Translations under genes and position numbers: made by a program
Part shown: in pieces, positions 43,694-55,678 of the stretch
Layout: the number at the start of each line of letters is the position of its first letter
Numbering within the stretch: the stretch's first letter is position 1
Assembly: GCF_001642475.1 (NCBI RefSeq)
Contig: NW_019173995.1
Span: forward strand, 1 to 64,000
Reading direction: 5' to 3'
DNA: 64,000 bases
Source of the DNA: Fonsecaea monophora
Taxonomy: Eukaryota > Ascomycota > Eurotiomycetes > Chaetothyriales > Herpotrichiellaceae
The notes under the pieces: model-generated
Databases searched by the model: none
What the model saw: the letters and a program-made list of their open reading frames with translations, nothing else
Told to the model about the DNA's origin: nothing

Positions 43694-45550
43694 TCAGCGG
43701 CGTTGAAGAGTGTGCCCCCCGACACATTTATAAAGCCAATTGATATACATATCCGAGTACCAGCCCAGCTGAAACCGAGCACTTTTGGACTTGTCGACTT
43801 GGCCATTAGCTGCTTCTAGAGCATCGTCTGGGCCTTCTTTTTCACCTGCGCGGCATCCCAGGGCCACGACGGGGCAACCAATCCTGGAGCCTAGGATCAG
43901 CTGTGGTGCGGACGGTTTGGAAGTCTGAGCTCCAACCAGGTGTCATGCTCCCCCTGCTTTATGTTCCTCGGGCGCCACACTCTAAATCTCGCCTGGCGCC
44001 GCGGCAGGTGGATGCCAGTGGCAGGCTAAGATGCAAGCCTTGTCAGACCAGTGGCTAGTCCAGCTCCCTTGCGCTTGATGAGAACGCCCCCTCGGCCTTT
44101 AGCGAACCCCTTGCAAAGGTCCTGGAACAGATCCACTGGCGGGGACGTCATGCCCATTCAGACGCGTTCTTTTCGCCTGGTTTTTGCCCATGGGTCATCA
44201 ATCCTGACGCTTGTGAGGGTGTCATCATTCCCAGCATCCATGAACCTTGGGCACCGTCGCCAATGCCTGCTTGGAAGTGACAGCTTGATTGTCTGAAGCC
44301 CTACCTTTACCTACAGCAGCGAACAGATCGGGCGGGAACTACTTGCTCAAGCTCGAACCCGACGCCCAGAAGATGGACCTCCCTTGACCTCCAACAGGCT
44401 GGCCTCTTCGAAATGGGACCCTTTTGGCATTCGCCCCCAGGCCGCGGGTGGGCATGTCTGTCCTCCTGTGGCGCTGCCCACTTCAAAAGACTTTTTTTTC
44501 TCTCTTTTGACACCCGGCAAGAAACGCCTTGCCTTGCTCTACTGGATCTTGGGTGGGAAAAAAAAACGACATCACCGGCCGCGTTGGTAGGAGTTGACTT
44601 TGACGTACCAGGAACGAGCGACCCATCGATTACTGCCATGCGGTATCTGCGCCATTCCCCATCCAAGTCTCCTTGGTTAAAGTGTTTATTATTGATTTGA
44701 GTCGTGCGCACTTTCGCCTGCCACGGCAGCTGCACCACTTCAGGCCTCTTTTTTGTATACATTGCGTTTCCTCCACTATTCCAAGGTACCTGGGTCTTCT
44801 TCTTTTTCTTATGCTACCGAACGCTCCTTTACTATTTCTTTCGTACGATCCTTTGCTCCATGTCCTTGCGTTCGTGTCTTGACCTCTCGATTCATTCCGT
44901 CTATCCACCCTTCTGACGCCACTAAACCTCCCCCCCACTATCCTTTGGATCAACTCGACGTTGTTTTTCTTTGCCTGTTGATACGGAAGGCGCATATCCT
45001 GAGACCATTCGCGACGTACATCTATATGTGCGGCGGAAGTCGCCGAGGATTCGTTTGTGTTTGACCCCAACGACTTGCGCCCGGAACATTCGACTCTCGA
45101 GCACGAACAGGATAGCGATTGACTATCCAACCACGGGCGCTGCATCCGCCGGTCCATCCCACAGTATCTGGAGCAGGCGGTAATCCGAAACCATTTTCGC
45201 ACTTTGCTGTCGGATTCGTGGTTGGCTCTGCGCAGCTATAGAGGTGGTGTCAACTCTTTACTTTCCCAAATCTTATACTTCTCTCTGTCCTGTGACGAAC
45301 TTCCGACCCACGAAACCCGGACGCACAGAGTCTTCTGCCGATATTCCGATATCGACCTCCTGCCTCTTTCCGCCTCTCAGTGGTTGTATGAGGGAACGAA
45401 CTCAGGCGAGGGGGAAAGGAGAGGCATCCGAGGTCAAGGAGGAGGCTGTCCTTCCAGGTCCGTCATATCAATTCGGGGGCATACGATTCTCAGAAGGCGC
45501 GGGACTGTTACTGTCAACCTGGCGTCGACAGGCGAGTCCGTCTTCCTTAA
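43694..45550. other. intergenic region, upstream part of the Gln-rich gene
   Basis: No supported gene. The segment 44690-45550 is pyrimidine-rich with several short upstream ATG frames and probably forms a long 5' leader of the gene beginning at 45551. A TATAAA-like string on the minus strand at about 43728-43734 precedes the candidate gene that ends at 43115. Confidence 0.45.
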
Positions 45551-46750
45551 ATGGACGGCAGTGACCGTCGGCGCACCCAGTATGGACCACCATACCAGTC
45601 ACAGGCGCCATCGCGCCCTCTGCCAGGAGAAGCAATGGGCCCACCTTCGGGCGACAGGTTTGCGCAGCCAGCAACGCCAGCGAGGACAGATATTGGCAGA
45701 TCTTCGATGACGCGCCCGTATCTTTCCGGCTACACCGGCTACGGGTACCAAGACCCGCAGTATGGCAGCACCCATCTGCAGAGCAGCAGCCCGATGCAAG
45801 GGGTGGAGATGCAATACTCACCTGCGTATCTGTCGCAGGCCTCCAGACAGCAACAGGTCCAAGCCTCTCCCTCACAGCAACAGCACCAGCCTTTTGCGCA
45901 GTATGCGCCCTCGGCCATGCTTCCGCCGGTAGCACCACAGGCACTCTACGAAAGCATTCCGTTCCAGCAGCGACAAACGGCGATCGAGGTTATGACTAGT
46001 CAATTTGCAATTCCCCAATACATGCAGCAGAGCGAACACGCGGGAGCAACCCTCGGTTCTGGTCCCGCTCAATACCTGACTTCCCAAGCGGAGCAGAGTA
46101 GCTTCGGTCATGTGGCTGTGACTCGACCATCTATGCCTCAATCTTATGCCACTGGGCATGTCGACTTTCCGGTGATGGAGCAACAGGAGACAGATGCACC
46201 GGCTGTGCTGAGCGGCGTTCAAACGGCCCTTGAAGAGAGTCTGAGGGACTACCATCAGCAGCTGCGGGCCACTTTCGACGCGATCATTGCGGGCCGAGTG
46301 ACGGCAGCTAGCGAGAAACTGCTCGCTCTCACTCGGTGGCTCGTCAGCTCTGTGGCTGCTTTGGGTAAGTGGAATCCTTGATGAGTGAGATGCGCAAGCA
46401 AATCTAATTGTTCTCCAGGATTGCACCATGACGACGAGACCAGGCATGCAGAGCGCGTCGACTTCTGGCGAGAGTTGAACTTATGCTGGGAGGCTTTGGG
46501 ACAAAAACAGAGAGAAATCACAGAAGAGGCCGCTAGAAGCAAGAGACCACCCGTGGACATGCTCTCGGCCAGCAGCATAACCAGTCTCATGGACGACTTG
46601 GTGGGCATGTGCGATCAACTCGAGCAATACGGCCTCGTGGACTTTGAAATGGGCATCTGGGAAGAGCAGATTGTCCACATCTTCACGGTCTGCCTCGACC
46701 TTCTGCCTCGTGGCGGACTCAAACGACGAGCCAGCGAGAGCCCCGGCTGA
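45551..46750 (+). CDS. Gln/Pro-rich protein with C-terminal helical domain, unknown function
   Basis: Two exons: 45551-46364 and 46419-46750. The 54-base phase-1 intron has donor GTAAGT, branch TCTAAT and acceptor TCCAG. The product is 381 residues from ATG 45551. Residues 1-210 are rich in Q, P, S and Y (for example AYLSQASRQQQVQASPSQQQ), without predicted fold. The C-terminal third is helical and likely ordered: LEESLRDYHQQLRATFDAIIAGRVTAA, then LLALTRWLVSSVAALG, ERVDFWRELNLCWEALGQKQ and ITSLMDDLVGMCDQLEQYGLVDFEMGIWEEQIV. The mixture of a Gln-rich arm and a helical bundle suggests a nuclear or transcription-linked protein, but I recognise no named domain. Confidence 0.8.
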
Positions 46751-48279
46751 GACCCAAATTCAATACCACCATCCTGATTCTCTACCGCCACGACTCTACG
46801 ACACATTACGAACTGGGAACCCTTTTCCTTTGTGGGCAACGGCCTTTCATTCACCTGATGAATTATACCTCGTTCTTTCTTCATGATACATGAACTTGTA
46901 CGACCAGGACGTTTTTTCGACTTGCATGATGTACGACTACGAATTGTGAGAACCGGTAATCCTGGCTCACAGCAAAAAAGGCCTTTGAAGGGGTGGGGGA
47001 AGGAAAAAAGCACGGAAACAGGCAGGCGGAATTCTACTTTTTTTTGTTTTATTGGCCCCTTTTGGATCTGATCTTGTTTTACATGGCTCGATGCTTGATG
47101 TTCGATGCTTGTAAAGGAGGAAGTCTTTTGTACCATAGCTACCGTCGGGTTGGTCGGTAACTTTTTTCGGGCTTTCTCGAACGAGAACCGCAGATTCTGA
47201 AGCATTGCAAGGCTCCTGATTGTTGCTTCGGAGGCAGTTCCCTGTGGTTTGTTTCGCAGTCATAGGTGGACACTGCGTGGTGCAATCGAGTGACGGTCCA
47301 GCCATTTGAGGACCAGTATACCTGTCTATCTATCGCACCCTTGCTTTTTGAAACAACAACAGCCTCGCTCTGACCACTCACTGAACCTTGTCCTTTTGCA
47401 TTGTCATCGACTCAGGGGTTGATCTGGCCTCACGTTTACCCTGGATAATGTGTGGCTGTGGTATCTGTCCAAGACCCAATGAGAAGACCGAGACAGGGAA
47501 GTGCTCTCAAGAAAGACATAGAGAGCACACCTCTCCACCACTCGTGATGCGGTGGCGAAGAACCGGACCGTCTTTCACAGGTTCCCCCTCTCCCTCTTCC
47601 TCACCACTTGCTACGGTTTTCTACTCTCTGAGAAAATTGCTGCTTTAGGGGCCAATCAAGGTCGCAAAAAAAGTCGTCAATGTGGGACTCGTTACAAGGA
47701 CGCACCTACGAATCAAGAACTGTCTTCCCAGCGAGGATTCGTCGACCAGCGTTTGTCCTGTAAAATGCCTGCCTGCAACCCTCGCCTGCGTCCTCCGCCA
47801 TGCCACGTCAGAAAACATCAAGCACACAATTCAACTTGACTTGGTTGCTGGATGGATGGAGGGAGAGAGGGAGAAGAGGAGGAAGCTCAAGAGTTGGTGT
47901 TGTTGTTGCGAAACAAGCCTCACTTTTCCACCTTTAGCCTCAGCCACTTCCCAGAGGGCTAGGCTACTGGCTACCTACCTCACACCATCCAGTCATGTTG
48001 GAGAGAAAATCCGCTTGGACAGCCGACATATCACGTCTCCTTCTGACATGGGGTAGAAAACAGAGCCAACGAGGTCATGTATGTATGTATTACCGCGTTG
48101 CTTCCACAACCAGGCAACCGTCAGGCGTCCAATCACGGTCCGGTCGAGTCCATATACGAGGATTACGGTAGCAAAGATGTTGATGATGATGACGGGCGAC
48201 TTCGCGCCCCAAGAGATATCGATCGACCTGAGGTGCAACAACGAGAAAAAAGAGGCGTTCGACACCTCCATCGCCAGCC
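46751..48279. other. intergenic region of 1.5 kb
   Basis: 3' flank of the Gln-rich gene and promoter of the flavin monooxygenase gene. A short TATG repeat lies near 48077-48092. Frames on both strands are short; one minus frame of 196 residues at 46615-47205 is antisense to the gene end and low in family resemblance. Confidence 0.5.
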
Positions 48280-50436
48280 ATGTCTGCGCCGCGAACAACA
48301 CCAACTCGCGTCATCGTCATTGGCGCTGGCATCGCCGGCCTCGTCGCCGCAAAGACTTATTTACAAGTCTGCAAGCGTCTCGGGCGACCGCTCGAGTTGA
48401 TCGTGTTCGACGAGGCAGGGGACCCAGGTGGCGTGTGGACGACGGAGCGCCAGTACCCGGGCTTGATGGTACAGGCTCCCAATGGATACTACGAGCTCTC
48501 GGACCTGTCGATGGTAGATGAAGACTACCCGTGGCACTCGCTGGTCCCGGCAGCCCGAGAACAAGCGTATCTGGAAGCCTACGCCCGCAGGTTCGAGGTC
48601 TACGACAAGATCCGCTTTGCCACAACTGTCGTCAAAGCCACAAGGCGGGAAGCGCCCTCTCAGCCACCTGGATGGCTCGTCGAGACCGCGACGGGAGAGG
48701 TCCTCGAGTGCGACAAGCTCGTCGTTGCGTCGGGTCTTTACTCCAAGCCCCGACCGATCCCGGTGCCAGTCTCGTCTTACACGGGCACGACCGTACACTC
48801 GCGCGACCTGGGCCGCGTGCACGAGCGCATCTGCGCGGACCCCACTGTCAACGACGTCGTCGTGGTCGGCGCCTGCAAGTCGGCCGTGGAGGCATGCTCG
48901 GTCTTCCTCGCCCGCCACAAGCGGGTGCACTGGCTCATTCGCCCTTCAGACCAGGGCGCGCCGCTGATCATCTCCCACCCGGATGCAAAGCCCAACCCCC
49001 TGGCGGTCGCGCTGACCCGGTTCTTCCCCGTCTTCACCCCGTCCATCTGGAGCACCAGCGGCTTCTGGTACGGCTTTCTGCACTCGGGACGCTGGGTGCT
49101 CGGCACCTGGCTCGTGCAGGCCTTCTTCGGCCTGATGAGCTGGGCCATCATGAGGGAAATCCACTACGGGCGAAGCCAGAACTCGCGCAAGATCCAGCCC
49201 AAGCAAAAGTCCCTGTTCTTCTACACCACCTACCTCAGCCTGGTGGTCGAGGGCCACCCGTTCCTCGACGCCCTGCACGAGGACAACCCGGACAAACTCA
49301 CCGTCTATCGCGCCACACCCCTGAAATGCGAAGGTAGAGAAATCCTCGTGGATGAGGAGGGTAAGGGGCAGAGGCGCCTCCCGGCTGACGCAATCATATG
49401 GAGCATCGGCTGGGATCTGGGCCTGGACTTCTTCGAGCCAGAGGAAGCAGCAGAGATTGGGCTCCCTGTGCCCTTGAGCAACACTAGCAGCAGCAATACC
49501 AGGAGCAAGAACCCAGATCCATTGGCGTCCAATGGTGGTGGTGGTGATGGTGGTGATGCTCGCAACCCAGCCTCCGCTACACCAGCAGACGCAGCCCCCC
49601 CACCCCTCGAATTCTACGACGACAAAATCCGGAACCTCTTCCCAGCGACGTTGAACCGACCCCCGGCTCAACCGCAAGACCCGACCCGGACCCTCTCACA
49701 CACGCGATGGGGTTTGTATCGCTTCATCATCCCGTCCAGGCACTTTGCGCGCGACGACCGCACCCTGGCGTTCGCGGGCTTCATCTCGTCCGCGCAGACG
49801 GCCACGACATCCGAGATCGGCGCGCTCTGGGCCGTGGCGTGGCTCGAAGATCTGTTTGCGCACCGGCCCATGCCCCTCGTCGACAGGGCCGACGCCGAAC
49901 GATTCAACACCTTGACGCCACTGCCACCGCCGTCCTCGAAGAAACCGAAGCTTGGACAACAACAACAACACGATGTCGACCGATCAGTCGCTAAGAACGA
50001 CGACGAAGACCTCCTCCAACGCCTCGCCGACGCCGAGATCCGCTTCACCCAGGCCTTCCAGGAACGGCGCTACGGGCTCCGCGGCGCCAGGGCGCCAGAA
50101 CTACTCCTCGAGGCCCGCAGCTACATTGACGTGCTGTGCCGCGACCTGGGGGTCGAGGTGCACCGCAAACGGTTCCGCATGCGCGAGCGGAACACCCGCG
50201 GGGTCTTGCCGACGACGACGACGACGACGTCGAGGGAGACGGGCTCTAGCTCGAGCTCGAGCTCGGGCCTGGGCCTGTCGGGCCTTCAGGGCTTGTGGGA
50301 CGCAGCCAAGGACTGGTTCAGGGAGTATTTCGAGCCGTACCTCGCCGAGGATTTCAGGGGTGTCGTCGACGAGTTTTTGAGGAATAACCTTGGAGAAGAG
50401 AGGGTCGGCGCGCAGGGGAGAGAGAGAGAGACGTAG
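48280..50436 (+). CDS. FAD/NADPH flavin-containing monooxygenase-like protein
   Basis: Single exon, 718 residues, ATG at 48280. The FAD-binding motif GAGIAG is at residues 15-20 (VIVIGAGIAGLVAAKTYL), and FDEAGDPGGVW follows as in the family. A YTGTTVHSRD segment stands where the FxGxxxHxxxY fingerprint is expected, with Tyr for Phe. The NADPH-side motif is VVVVGACKSAVEAC at about residue 195. Family proteins insert one oxygen at nitrogen, sulphur or carbon. Common members are 450-600 residues; here there are extra low-complexity inserts (Gly/Asn/Ser near 405-440, poly-Q near 565, Ser-rich near 655) and a long C-terminal helical arm. A hydrophobic stretch around 265-290 could anchor it to a membrane. 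No biosynthetic neighbours are present, so substrate is unknown. Confidence 0.85.
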   Translation: MSAPRTTPTRVIVIGAGIAGLVAAKTYLQVCKRLGRPLELIVFDEAGDPGGVWTTERQYPGLMVQAPNGYYELSDLSMVDEDYPWHSLVPAAREQAYLEAYARRFEVYDKIRFATTVVKATRREAPSQPPGWLVETATGEVLECDKLVVASGLYSKPRPIPVPVSSYTGTTVHSRDLGRVHERICADPTVNDVVVVGACKSAVEACSVFLARHKRVHWLIRPSDQGAPLIISHPDAKPNPLAVALTRFFPVFTPSIWSTSGFWYGFLHSGRWVLGTWLVQAFFGLMSWAIMREIHYGRSQNSRKIQPKQKSLFFYTTYLSLVVEGHPFLDALHEDNPDKLTVYRATPLKCEGREILVDEEGKGQRRLPADAIIWSIGWDLGLDFFEPEEAAEIGLPVPLSNTSSSNTRSKNPDPLASNGGGGDGGDARNPASATPADAAPPPLEFYDDKIRNLFPATLNRPPAQPQDPTRTLSHTRWGLYRFIIPSRHFARDDRTLAFAGFISSAQTATTSEIGALWAVAWLEDLFAHRPMPLVDRADAERFNTLTPLPPPSSKKPKLGQQQQHDVDRSVAKNDDEDLLQRLADAEIRFTQAFQERRYGLRGARAPELLLEARSYIDVLCRDLGVEVHRKRFRMRERNTRGVLPTTTTTTSRETGSSSSSSSGLGLSGLQGLWDAAKDWFREYFEPYLAEDFRGVVDEFLRNNLGEERVGAQGRERET

Positions 50437-51057
50437 ATGGACAGACAGATGATCCCACGACATTATCAAACCCAAGGATGGATGGATATGGTGAACGAAG
50501 TATCAGGGTATCTATCCATATATATATCCCTATCTTTCAATTCTGGTGTGACGTCCGTTGACAACAAGAGAGAAAGGATCCACGAAGAGGAGTAATAACC
50601 AAGCTGCAATCTTTCTTTCACATCCATCGAGTAGCTGTAGCTGCACATGTTGATATCAAGACAGAGTCACCTTTTAAGCAAAACCCCGTTTCCCTCGGAC
50701 TGACATTGTCTTGTGGGAGCTGTAAACAATACAAAACCGACCGACCAACACTTGTTCGCCGCCGCTATCGCAAGATACGTCTCTTTTTCGGACCCGCTCT
50801 TGCATTCCAGTTCCATTGCCCATGCTCGTGGGGACTTTTGAAAAAAGACATCTCAAACGCCTTGCTGAAACCCTCGCTAAAATGCCCCCCAATCCTGTGA
50901 TACGTGCCCACGATGGGCCTGGAATATGTCCAATATGCACAAAGCACGACATGAGTATGACAAAAGAAAGAACGATTTTCCCTTTCGGACGTCTCCAATG
51001 GCGCCATGACACTTCCCCTTCCCTGCTCCGCTCTTTCGTAAAGTCGCAGTCGAGTCA
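50437..51057. other. 3' intergenic region between convergent genes
   Basis: 621 bases between convergent stops. Nothing but short frames; a short TATA run lies near 50517-50526. Confidence 0.5.
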
Positions 51058-52886
51058 TCAATGGGTCTTGCTCGTTGCACCAATAGTTGCACTCTGCGGC
51101 GGTACAATCGCAGGCCCATTCCCCTGTGTATCGGGTCGAGGACCTTGACTCTCCCCATCCTCCGCGACGACTCTCACCTGGGGATCGGGAATCTGGATGT
51201 CCAGATTCATGTACCCGGTCCTCCTCAGCGGGATAATCTTCACACCATCTCGCGCGCCGACCGTGTGATTCCAATCCTCCAACCACTCTTCCAACCCCTT
51301 TAAAGCGCCTTTTATTCCCCAGGGTCGAAAATCTTCCCAGAGCCAACCTGTTAATACACCCATGATGCCGTCAAACCAGTTCCACGCAGAGAAAGGGTCG
51401 TACGCTTGACAGAGAGTTTGATTGATGTGTTCTATTACATATCGGAATTCTTGTTCTTGCATTAGAGGGTCGAGGATTTCGGGATATATATTCGAGAATG
51501 TAGGAGCGAGGTCGCCCACCACCATCCAGTCGCGACGGATACGAATTATGCGTGTGGCGGTGTACTCAAGGGAGTGTACTGGAACGTGTGGATTCAGATG
51601 CGGGAAACAAGGGTGGGAAGGACCCCAAGCGAGCTCCTCGGCGACGTCGCTGTCTTCATCTCCGTTCGGTATACCCCTTTCAACATCTTCTAGAGATGCC
51701 GTGTTCGGAGGATGGCCGCTATCTGTGTAGGCTCTCCCGCCAAATGCAGATGAGTGTATTGAGGCAGCGGATTGTGCTCGTTTCAGTGACTTGTGAGAGG
51801 TGATGCGCCGAGGAGGCTGTAAGGGCTGGTCGAGAGGATTGACACCATAGCTCTGTCCCAACACAGAGGATGCTTGCTGCGTCGCAGTCCCGTTGTCTCC
51901 ATTGAATTTGGACACAGGTACTGTGTGCACGCGTTCAGGCGGTTTGAGGCCACTGGGATCTTGTTTTTCCAGGTCCACCATCAGTCCGGCGGTGCCTTGT
52001 GAAGGAGGCTCGGGAAAGAAAGTGCTACCGCGCTGTTGATTAGAAGGCAGACCGACACTAGTTCTGTCACCGGTTGGAGTCAGATGAGGACTGTGCTCGA
52101 CGATGGGGTCTGTGGGAGAGTGTTGACGTGAGCGACGTTGTTCGGGAAGGCTGAGGAGAGTATGGACGTCGCCGGTACCGCGAACACCGGCACCCACGTC
52201 GGTGGAAAGCTGGGGTCGTTGAGGCTGGACTCGCACTGGAGTAGGACGAGGGACGTAATTGATGGGATTGAGGACACGAGAAGTGGCAGAGCGCTCGTCG
52301 GCCGGAATGGTTCTTTTTTGGCCTTGTCGCGGCAGTAATACTTCGAGAAAGGATCTTCTGTATGGACTAGGAGCTTGTGAAGGTGCAGGCGGGAGGGGAA
52401 GCGGCTTCTGTTGGTATAGGAGGTAGTCGGCAGGAGGTGCAGGCTGGGTGGAGGATGAGGTCAAAGATCGCGGGTCTGAAAATGGAGCATGGGAATGATG
52501 AATCTCTGCGGTTAGTCCATCTGCATCTCTGACAGGTTGTTTTTCAAGCGCCCGCGGTGATAAATGGCCGTGTTCCAAGGATGCAGGCTCCGTGGTGTCG
52601 GTATTGATGGTGGATGGTGCAGCAGCAACAGTAGTTGCAGCGACTTGGGCGCAGGCGTGGATGGGCAGTGGAAAGGGGTGAGGGTCGGTCGTGTCGGGCG
52701 TGTCGGACGTGTTTCTGGTAGGGGGAGTTCCGGTGCTGATGCTGCCTGCGGTTGGTCGGCGCTTGCTGAGAGAAGGAACCCTAGAATTTCTGCTGGGCTT
52801 CGATTCTGCAGGAACACGGTGCTGCTGCTGCTGTTGCTGCTACTACTACCACTGCTGCTTTGGACACTCAACCGCCTGCGCAGCAT
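51058..52886 (-). CDS. ERF4: Ras palmitoylation complex subunit Erf4 (N-terminal exon uncertain)
   Basis: The clear part is an open frame from about 52805 down to the stop at 51058. The Erf4 domain lies in its C-terminal half: TRIIRIRRDWMVVGDLAP, then FSNIYPEILDPLMQEQEFRY, INQTLCQAYDPFSAWNWFDG and GWLWEDFRPWG. Erf4 is the partner of the DHHC enzyme Erf2, which palmitoylates Ras at the ER/Golgi; the N-terminal half is Pro/Ser-rich and disordered. There is no ATG in this frame before a stop inside an AGC/AGT repeat. A first exon from ATG 52886 (MLRRRLSVQSSS) joined by a 44-base GT-AG intron (52849-52806) would restore the frame, but the intron is very short and lies in a repeat. The start may instead be further upstream. 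Confidence 0.8.
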
Positions 52887-54072
52887 TCTGCGCTCTCGAC
52901 GTGGACGCTAGGTGAATCGACAATACAACTCATACAACCAAGTCTTCAAAATTGTGAGTTCTCGAGGAAGAGGACGCCAGGACAGAGACAAAAGGGAATA
53001 ATCTTTCCTCTTGGTCCCCTACGCAGGCTGACTCGAGGCTATTCCGTATCCTTTCGTCCTATTATATGGACCTTTGTGCCACCATGCCTCCCGGGTTCAG
53101 TTTCCCTCACTTTCCAGAGCTGGTTTGACGAAGTTTGAGCCACTTCGCACCACCCAGCACCATCTGGCCCAAGCGATCCCGCCCTCTCCCCCTACTCTAT
53201 TGATCGCTAACGAGCATCCCACGTCGGGATGTCCTTTCCGCCTCTCCCAATTCGTATAAATGACTTGCGAGGATTGGGAAATCCCTACAACTACAACTCA
53301 AAGAGGCTTTAGCTTGAGAAAAAGGCATGGGTTCGCAGATCATGGTGCCCAATTCGCTCCGAAATACTCGTCGCCTGCGCCCCGTAATGTGGCCCACGGG
53401 GCTAGACGGCCTTTGCTCCCCTGGGGCGGCTTGCTAGGGCTAATAAACTTTCACAACGGGTGATAGGCAATTGGGCATCACTTTGGGGAGGAAAAAGGGG
53501 AACGATTATCGAGCGACGACCTGAGCACCCCAATGTCACCCGCTGATGTGCCTCCCTTCCTTCCTCAAACCATGTGTTCGACATTAAATCAAGGACTGAG
53601 GCAATCGTTCGGAAGGCTCTGTTTCCGGCCGTTCATTGATACATGTATGTGTCAGGTCCGCTACAAGCAGTTTTAGATATCTCTCGAGAAGCAACTCAGA
53701 CTGACAAATTGGTGCCTTCTTATGTCATAACTTTCATGTCGTTAAAGGGGGTTGATCCTGTGCAAATCCCTACTTGGGACGAAATACTTGTAGGGCAATC
53801 CCTAAGAAGCAGGGCTAGCCGCTCGCTGATAATAATACTTCGATCCTCTCCGGTACCGTTGGGCCACTAGCTTCTTTTCTCTCCCAACCTGGTCATTGGC
53901 TGCCCTGTGTAAGCGGGTCAACCCTGCATGAACCGCTGCTCTTGTGCTCGAAAAAACAAGCAGACCGCCAGTGATTTCGCTTCTGGAAGCTGATGGACTG
54001 ACTCTCTTAGCTTTGCAGAAGCAAATCGGCGAAATTCCCAGCTGGAATATCCCTGTCCCTGTTCTACCAGCG
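52887..54072. other. intergenic region of 1.2 kb
   Basis: Holds the upstream region of ERF4 and the 3' flank of the first CFEM-like gene. No credible coding frame. Confidence 0.5.
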
Positions 54073-54975
54073 TCAAAGCGAGATAATGTTCACAAGGCTT
54101 GCAATTCCCGCGCCCAAGATTAACATCCATTCCGAAGGTGGATTAAATGGGCATACGTCATTCGACGACTGCGACGGAGAAGCTGACAAGCCTGTGGAAG
54201 TGCCAGAACTGGCCGAGGGCTCTTCGGTCGAAGTGCTTGCACCACCTGTCGACAGCAGTGTCCCGGTAGCACCTGAGGGCGTGGGAGTTGTTGCGGGAGG
54301 CATGGTCGATTGGCTTGGTATCGCCACGGTGCTGAACAAAGGATCGGATGTCGAAATAGAAACAGTAGCCTCAGGCCCGATCTATTGTTCAAGACAGGTA
54401 AGTGTCACTGCTTCTCGAATTTGACAAAGTCTACAAGTAAATCGATAGATCTTCGCACTCAAAAAGAGATGCCGGAGATGAAGACAGAAGACTCACAGTC
54501 ACAGGCACACTAAATATGGCGCATATCTCGGCAATTGCAGAATACGTAACTGCAAGTGGTCAGTATCCGGCTGATAGCAGCATTGAAACACCAGTACAGA
54601 CTTTCTTGATCCGTAGCGTTGCAAGAAGCCACGGTACAGTTGTTAAGCCTCTCAATGTACATGTTATTGGCACACAGGCACGACCATTCGCTGTTCACTG
54701 TCATTAGCCACGACCCTGTAAGTCGACCACTACCTATACATGGCACAGAATACCGTGCACACAACATACCTTCGCTGACAGTTCGTACCATTGACATTTG
54801 CGACACAAGCGAGCTGTTATTTAAGGGGGACATCTTAGCGAAGGGAACCCTAAGCCCCAACAAGACTTGGTTCACTTACAGCGCATGCATCAACATCATC
54901 CTGAGCCCAGGCTCTGTGGGCGTAACAAATGCACCACAAGGTAAGAAGCTGGGGAAGGGTGTTGACAGTCTTCAT
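54073..54975 (-). CDS. secreted, GPI-anchored Cys-rich protein, CFEM-like
   Basis: Proposed four exons on the minus strand: 54975-54880, 54833-54770, 54715-54546 and 54381-54073 (212 residues). It starts with a signal peptide (MKTVNTLPQLLTLWCICYAHRAWA). The Cys-rich core reads WSCLCANNMYIERLNNC followed by TVASCNATDQESLYWCF, matching the CxC...C...C...D half of a CFEM domain. A Ser/Thr-rich stalk follows, and the end is a hydrophobic GPI-attachment signal (ILGAGIASLVNIISL). Several CFEM cysteines normally upstream of the CLC motif are not seen. CFEM proteins bind heme or act at the cell surface. The last intron (164 bases, donor GTATTC) is the least certain; exon 1 and the Cys core are firmer. 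Confidence 0.6.
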
Positions 54976-55678
54976 GGCTGGCGACGATATGCGATGAGGA
55001 CGTTTTTTATCTCTCGGATCCCAGAAAGAGTCGGATTATAGGGCGAATCTAATGAACAGCTGGGTTGGAAATTCTTGATCATACCAAGCCAGAAAGAAGT
55101 TGACTTGGGTGGTAGGTAGCACGGTGGCTAGTGGTTCGAGATATTCAACGTGGCAGGAGCAGGTGACCTGAAGATATCAGGCAGCGACCATTCTCCCCCG
55201 CACGAATTGCAGTTGTATTCGCATTCGGCTTGCTGCCTCGTAGATACAACCAGTGCCTGGCTCGCACTCTGAACTCACCAAGCGCATTTCATGGTGTTTG
55301 ATGTGACTTGGACTACCGAGAGTTTGCTCCAGCGATCAAGGATGACGTACAGGGAACTTGATGGGCGAGTGAAATTCTTGGCAGCCTCGTAACCACATTC
55401 GAAGCTCACGTGGTGGTGTGACAAGGGAAATCGAAGTCATGGAACAAATGCTTAGGAGCACAATGTTTTCATTCTCGTGTCGGTCGCAGTGATATAGACT
55501 AACTTTGAAACTCCCCAGTAACAATACAATCCATCATGAATGCCTATAATAATGGTAATAGTCATTAATCTCGTGTCCCTGACCGTCCCAGTGTAACATT
55601 TTCTCCGTGTCCAATGCAGTAGGTGTCAGAAATATTCTGGTGGCCCATGTCAAGAATGCAACTCTTCCAGAAGTGCAA
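54976..55678. other. 703-base spacer between the two CFEM-like genes
   Basis: Contains the promoter of the first CFEM-like gene and the 3' flank of the second. No gene seen. Confidence 0.5.

Noticed and set aside
46615..47205. 196-residue minus-strand frame
   Set aside because: Antisense to the end of the Gln-rich gene and extends over its 3' flank; no recognisable features.
48531..49337. 268-residue plus-strand frame inside the monooxygenase
   Set aside because: GC-rich out-of-frame shadow of the flavin enzyme, whose own frame holds the FAD and NADPH motifs.
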